Program-made: the position numbers and the translations under genes
Shown: positions 60,519 through 64,000 of the stretch, in pieces
How the letters are laid out: every line of letters begins with the position of its first letter
Numbering within the stretch: position 1 is the stretch's first letter
Notes under the pieces: model-generated
Told to the model about the DNA's origin: nothing
What the model saw: only the letters and a program-made list of their open reading frames with translations
Database searches by the model: none
Assembly (NCBI RefSeq): GCF_032854445.1
Contig: NC_088295.1
Coordinates: 25,533,385-25,597,384 of the forward strand
Direction: 5' to 3'
DNA length: 64,000 nt
From: Liolophura sinensis
Lineage: Eukaryota; Mollusca; Polyplacophora; Chitonida; Chitonidae

Positions 60519-60576
60519 CGTCTGACCAATACTAATCTTTAGCAGTAAGCCGCAGAGAAATGTCCGGAGACGATGT
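60519..60576 (-). CDS. Candidate 58-nt exon with a membrane segment
   Basis: Acceptor cctacccag and donor gtaagt. Phase-0 exit to the 58.3-kb exon gives HRLRTFLCGLLLKISIGQT followed by VLLFGM, a continuous hydrophobic segment in the place of M1 of a Cys-loop channel. The other two frames have stops. No ligand-binding-domain exon was recognised further upstream, which keeps confidence low. Confidence 0.3.
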
Positions 60577-60579
60577 CTG

Positions 60580-62420
60580 GGTAGGTAAGTCACAATGTAT
60601 CAATCTGAAGCTACATTTACTGCTGAGGGTTTTTTTTAGTGACAAGTGAACAAATGCAAATACGCCTGGTCAGATAAGCTGGTGATGTGTCGGTATGGTA
60701 AGCATTATAAACATTCGTATTCTCTTATATTCAAACCAAGGTGGGAGGGATACCTGGCTCAGCAAAGAAGGTGTGCAACGCCTGCTAAGAAAGGATTTGT
60801 TAACCCCGTCGCTCTCATTGTTCGTGGAGCCCTGCAGATGATAAACCGTCTGTAGCACGCTTGGAACAGTCATTACAAGTGTAAAAATTCTTGCGACTCG
60901 CAATAAACAACAATCAAATGAAACTGAAACCACGCTGAGTAACTGTACAAACTTCTGTTAGTACAGAGACGAGTTCCAGTTTGAAAAAGATATGAACAGT
61001 TAGAAACATGACGGTTTATTCATGTGTATTTAACAACCTGCTATAAAGTCAGTTGTTTTGATGACACTTATTACAATATAAGCTACAAGAGCGGTATCAA
61101 ATGAATGTGCGATAAGTCACATAAATGACGCCATTCTCCTTGGATTTATCGTAGGAAAGTATCTCGCAACAAAACAAATGACAAGAAAAGCCTTTGTGTG
61201 ATATTTGTGTGAAGAGTTTAGTTTGGGTATCAATACGAAAAGTGGTCGGAAGTTTTTATCGAATTGGAGTAATATTATATGAAAATAATAGAATACGTGT
61301 CTCAGTCACACATTAATGACATATCTGTTATAATCAGGCAATCTTGTTTAATCTCCAAATCCTTTAATATAGATGTCCGCCATAATTGCTTAAGTGCTTT
61401 ACCATCGTTCAGAGAGATATCTATTGGGAAAATCGACCGTGGATTTTGACACAACCATTAATGTATCGAATGACAAAACTAAATCGGTTTTCAAGGACAC
61501 CAAAGAAATGTATTTCGCGGCACGCCATGGATTTCTCTTGCATTTGCCTCTATTTTCCCTGATTATTATCCTATGGGGTTGACATCTACTCCTCGAAGAT
61601 TCAACCGAGTGTTTCTCCAAATTTCTGACGTGAGTCTCCTGGAAGGTTAATGATGTCTGGTTTTAGTCAGTCTTCTTTGACGACCCACCCGATGGAGGCA
61701 AAGTGAAATCCTTACACCCAATGCTTGAAAGTCATCAGCAGCAGGGATTAGAGGAATTTACATGTCTACTACTCTAGTGATATCACACAAAGGCCTTTCT
61801 CTCAGGTACATCTTCAGTTTGTTGTATGGAGTAATGTTACTATTATATTAATACATTTAATGTAGTAAATCGTATGAGTATTAAATAGAATGAGAATGAT
61901 TTATTTCCTAAAAATAAATACAACTGACTCTGAGGTGGCATGTCCCTTAAGCCTTAAGGTGTGCGTATTATTATTACAGTGCTAGAAACTACAATGATAA
62001 AAAGCAATACCTGCCTAGTATTTACTAACTATGTAATATGTTAAGGATTGCGATTCCAAGACTTAAAAAGGCTGCCGGCAGTAAAGTATGCTGTGTGGGT
62101 AGCGGTTTAAAACTCATTTTACAAAGGATCTGTGAGGTAGACAAAACCGCTCTTCGACGGTCAATCATTGCCAGTGAAAGTTTCAGGTAGAGCAAGCCGA
62201 GTCTTGACAGATGGGAGCCCATCGACTTGTTTTACACCACAAAGTCTGGAAACTTTATCTGGTCGTTAAAAAAAAAACATTTTGTGGTGAATGTAGACTT
62301 CAGCATCTGGCTTAAATGCTGTACATTGATGCACCGACAGGAGGGAGAAATTAAGACTTGCTATCTTCTATGCCGACATTAACTGGTCCTTACATTGTAG
62401 ATTAACAACAATACCACAAT
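60580..62420. other. No gene seen
   Basis: Only dispersed repeat C (61630-61705) recognised. A 46-codon frame at about 62037 was not supported. Confidence 0.4.
61630..61705 (+). repeat. Dispersed repeat C, copy 2
   Basis: 'ggaaggttaatgatgtctgg' and 'tgacgacccacccgatggag' are shared in order with 58735-58812. Confidence 0.55.
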
Positions 62421-62426
62421 TTTTTA

Positions 62427-62429
<3 letters not shown>

Positions 62430-62520
<91 letters not shown>

Positions 62521-62530
62521 TGTGTGTGTG

Positions 62531-62600
<70 letters not shown>
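62430..62600 (+). repeat. (GT)n microsatellite, ~170 bp
   Basis: Almost uninterrupted gt dinucleotides with two single-base breaks (near 62520 and 62546). The poly-CV/poly-TH ORFs here are artefacts. Confidence 0.97.
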
Positions 62601-62601
<1 letters not shown>

Positions 62602-62900
62602 GGAGAACGGGGTGCAGTAGATTGGATATGTCTAGCTCTGATACAACAGAGAGCCAAAGAATTAGCGTGACTGACGTACATGGAACCGGAGTCTGGACCG
62701 CGGAAACCTTACCTGGGTGATATTTTATTGGACGGAAGAGCCACTGGGGTTAATTTTGGCTAAAGAACTCACTTCAGGGCTTCGTCTTTCACCGTATACC
62801 AGGGAATCAGTTCTTACAGCTCTAGCTCAGCGTCTATTTACAAAGCTGAACCATATGTTATTGCCAAAGCTCATCTGCTGCGCCTTCAGCTGAAATTGTT

Positions 62901-62980
62901 ATAGACCAAGGTCAAGTATCATAGACCAAGGTCAAGTTTCACAGACCAAGGTCAAGTATCATGGCCCAAGGTCAAAGATC
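62901..62980 (+). repeat. Four 20-bp tandem units carrying CCAAGGTCA
   Basis: CCAAGGTCA occurs at 62906, 62926, 62946 and 62966, exactly 20 bp apart and intact in all four units. The flanks (agtatcatag) vary slightly. CCAAGGTCA fits the extended half-site bound by FTZ-F1/SF-1 and ERR-type nuclear receptors. Confidence 0.75.
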
Positions 62981-62984
62981 ATAT

Positions 62985-64000
62985 CATTACTTATCAGCCG
63001 TGGAGGATGTTAGCTCTGTCAACTCTGAATATTGACATGAAAGTAAAATCTCTCTCTTGTCAAAGACGTGGAAGGCGATATTTTCAACTTTCGTACTTAA
63101 AAAAACCCATCAAATTGTTCACAGTACAGTATTTGAGGCACTACAAAAATCAGTAGGACTAATGCATTTCCAGGGAATTCTTTTTCTCTTCTGCTTATGT
63201 AAATATCCTTATTTCTTGAAAACTAATTTTAAATTGAAGAAAACATCAAGTTTAGACCCATCTTCTAGTGAAGTAACCGAGCACACGTTTACACATAGCC
63301 ATTTTGTTCTTGGAAATAATGTCACTTGTCGAGAGAAGAAACCCCAATGTTCCAATATAAATTAATCATTTTGCTTTCGAAGCATAGGATGGAGCTCCGT
63401 GGCAGCATTTTTAATAAACTATGCAAAACCTGTTAAAAGGTAATCTGAATTTCTACTTTGCCAATTTTCTTCACGATTGCTAAATCTTTACAAACTTTTA
63501 CAAGACACTAAAGTTCAGACGAATAGTTTTGTAGGCATCCAGAGCTCTACGCAATAGTCGTGAGTCTGGGTTTTGTACGCTGTCCTTCCTCAATCAGCTG
63601 GCTCATGATCTACTATCTTCTTACCCGTGTGACCTAAACCTCTTACATTGTGAGCTTTGATGGGAGGCTCTATCAGGTATTTATTTCTGCACATATCCTG
63701 AAGGCCTTGATGCACTTTGAGTTATTTTACGCAACGTGACATTTTAGAATCTCATGCGACAAGACTGGCAAAAAACCTGGGATTAGATGCCTCTCGGGGC
63801 AGAACGCTGGGATTTAATGCGTAGGCTAATCCCATCTCTCCACCAATGTTAAACATGGTTTGTTTACAGTGATGTTTGTATGGTTGTCCAATATTTAATA
63901 AAACATTGTGTTTATAATGTTGTAGGTAACACCATACCTTGAGATGAAGAGACGAGCTATACCTGGCGCTTTATTCGCCCAAAGAAACCTTCAGTTGTAT
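62985..64000. other. No feature seen
   Basis: One kilobase of AT-rich sequence to the window end. A 102-codon ORF (63057-63365) looks incidental. Confidence 0.45.

Noticed and set aside
62424-62720. Poly-CV, poly-TH ORFs
   Set aside because: Direct translation of the GT microsatellite.
62701-62790. Ligand-binding-domain exon of the putative channel gene (LPSNKISPR reading)
   Set aside because: It resembles the VPxxKIWxPD region only loosely, lacks the tryptophan, and the exon would be 47 nt with no supported neighbours.

Overview
This is eukaryotic, intron-rich, AT-rich genomic DNA, most likely from a mollusc (bivalve or gastropod). It carries many copies of SINE-like repeats that I recognise as typical of mollusc genomes, mostly with the head 'tttgattggtgttttac' and a core around 'cattatggtgggaggaaac'. 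The species cannot be named from the window.

Left half (1.5-30.05 kb): one gene on the minus strand, a poly(A)-specific ribonuclease (PARN). I assembled it by hand as 22 coding exons from the ATG at 30047 to a TGA ending at 1532. Every junction has GT/AG borders, the phase is kept throughout, and the predicted protein has 605 residues (human PARN has 639). The DEDD nuclease residues, the R3H-containing region, the RRM with both tryptophans of the cap-binding region and the conserved C-terminal tail are all present. Introns hold SINEs, MITE-like palindromes and a Helitron-like element.

The most striking object is in PARN intron 16. A 9.35-kb tandem array (about 8900-18257) is built from 102-bp and 94-bp units, and its first unit is the real intron 16/exon 17 boundary. 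Each unit, read on the gene strand, carries a copy of the exon 17 acceptor and the first bases of exon 17. There are 93 copies by period arithmetic: one real site and 92 potential decoys, of which about 82 keep the AG. In the PARN frame each decoy I examined reads into a TAG after about 15 codons. A smaller 108-bp tandem duplication of the same kind occurs at the exon 7 boundary.

Right half (30-64 kb): mostly intergenic or intronic repeat-rich DNA with no gene I can name. It holds a 33-bp minisatellite (42.8-44.2 kb), a TIR element (55.7-56.3 kb), tRNA-derived SINEs, paired dispersed repeats, a GT microsatellite (62.4-62.6 kb) and four helically spaced CCAAGGTCA motifs (62.9 kb). Three well-spliced candidate exons on the minus strand (57.2, 58.3 and 60.5 kb) may belong to an upstream multipass membrane protein, weakly resembling the M1-M2 region of a Cys-loop channel.

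Most long ORFs, including all in the two arrays, are artefacts of repeat periods divisible by three.
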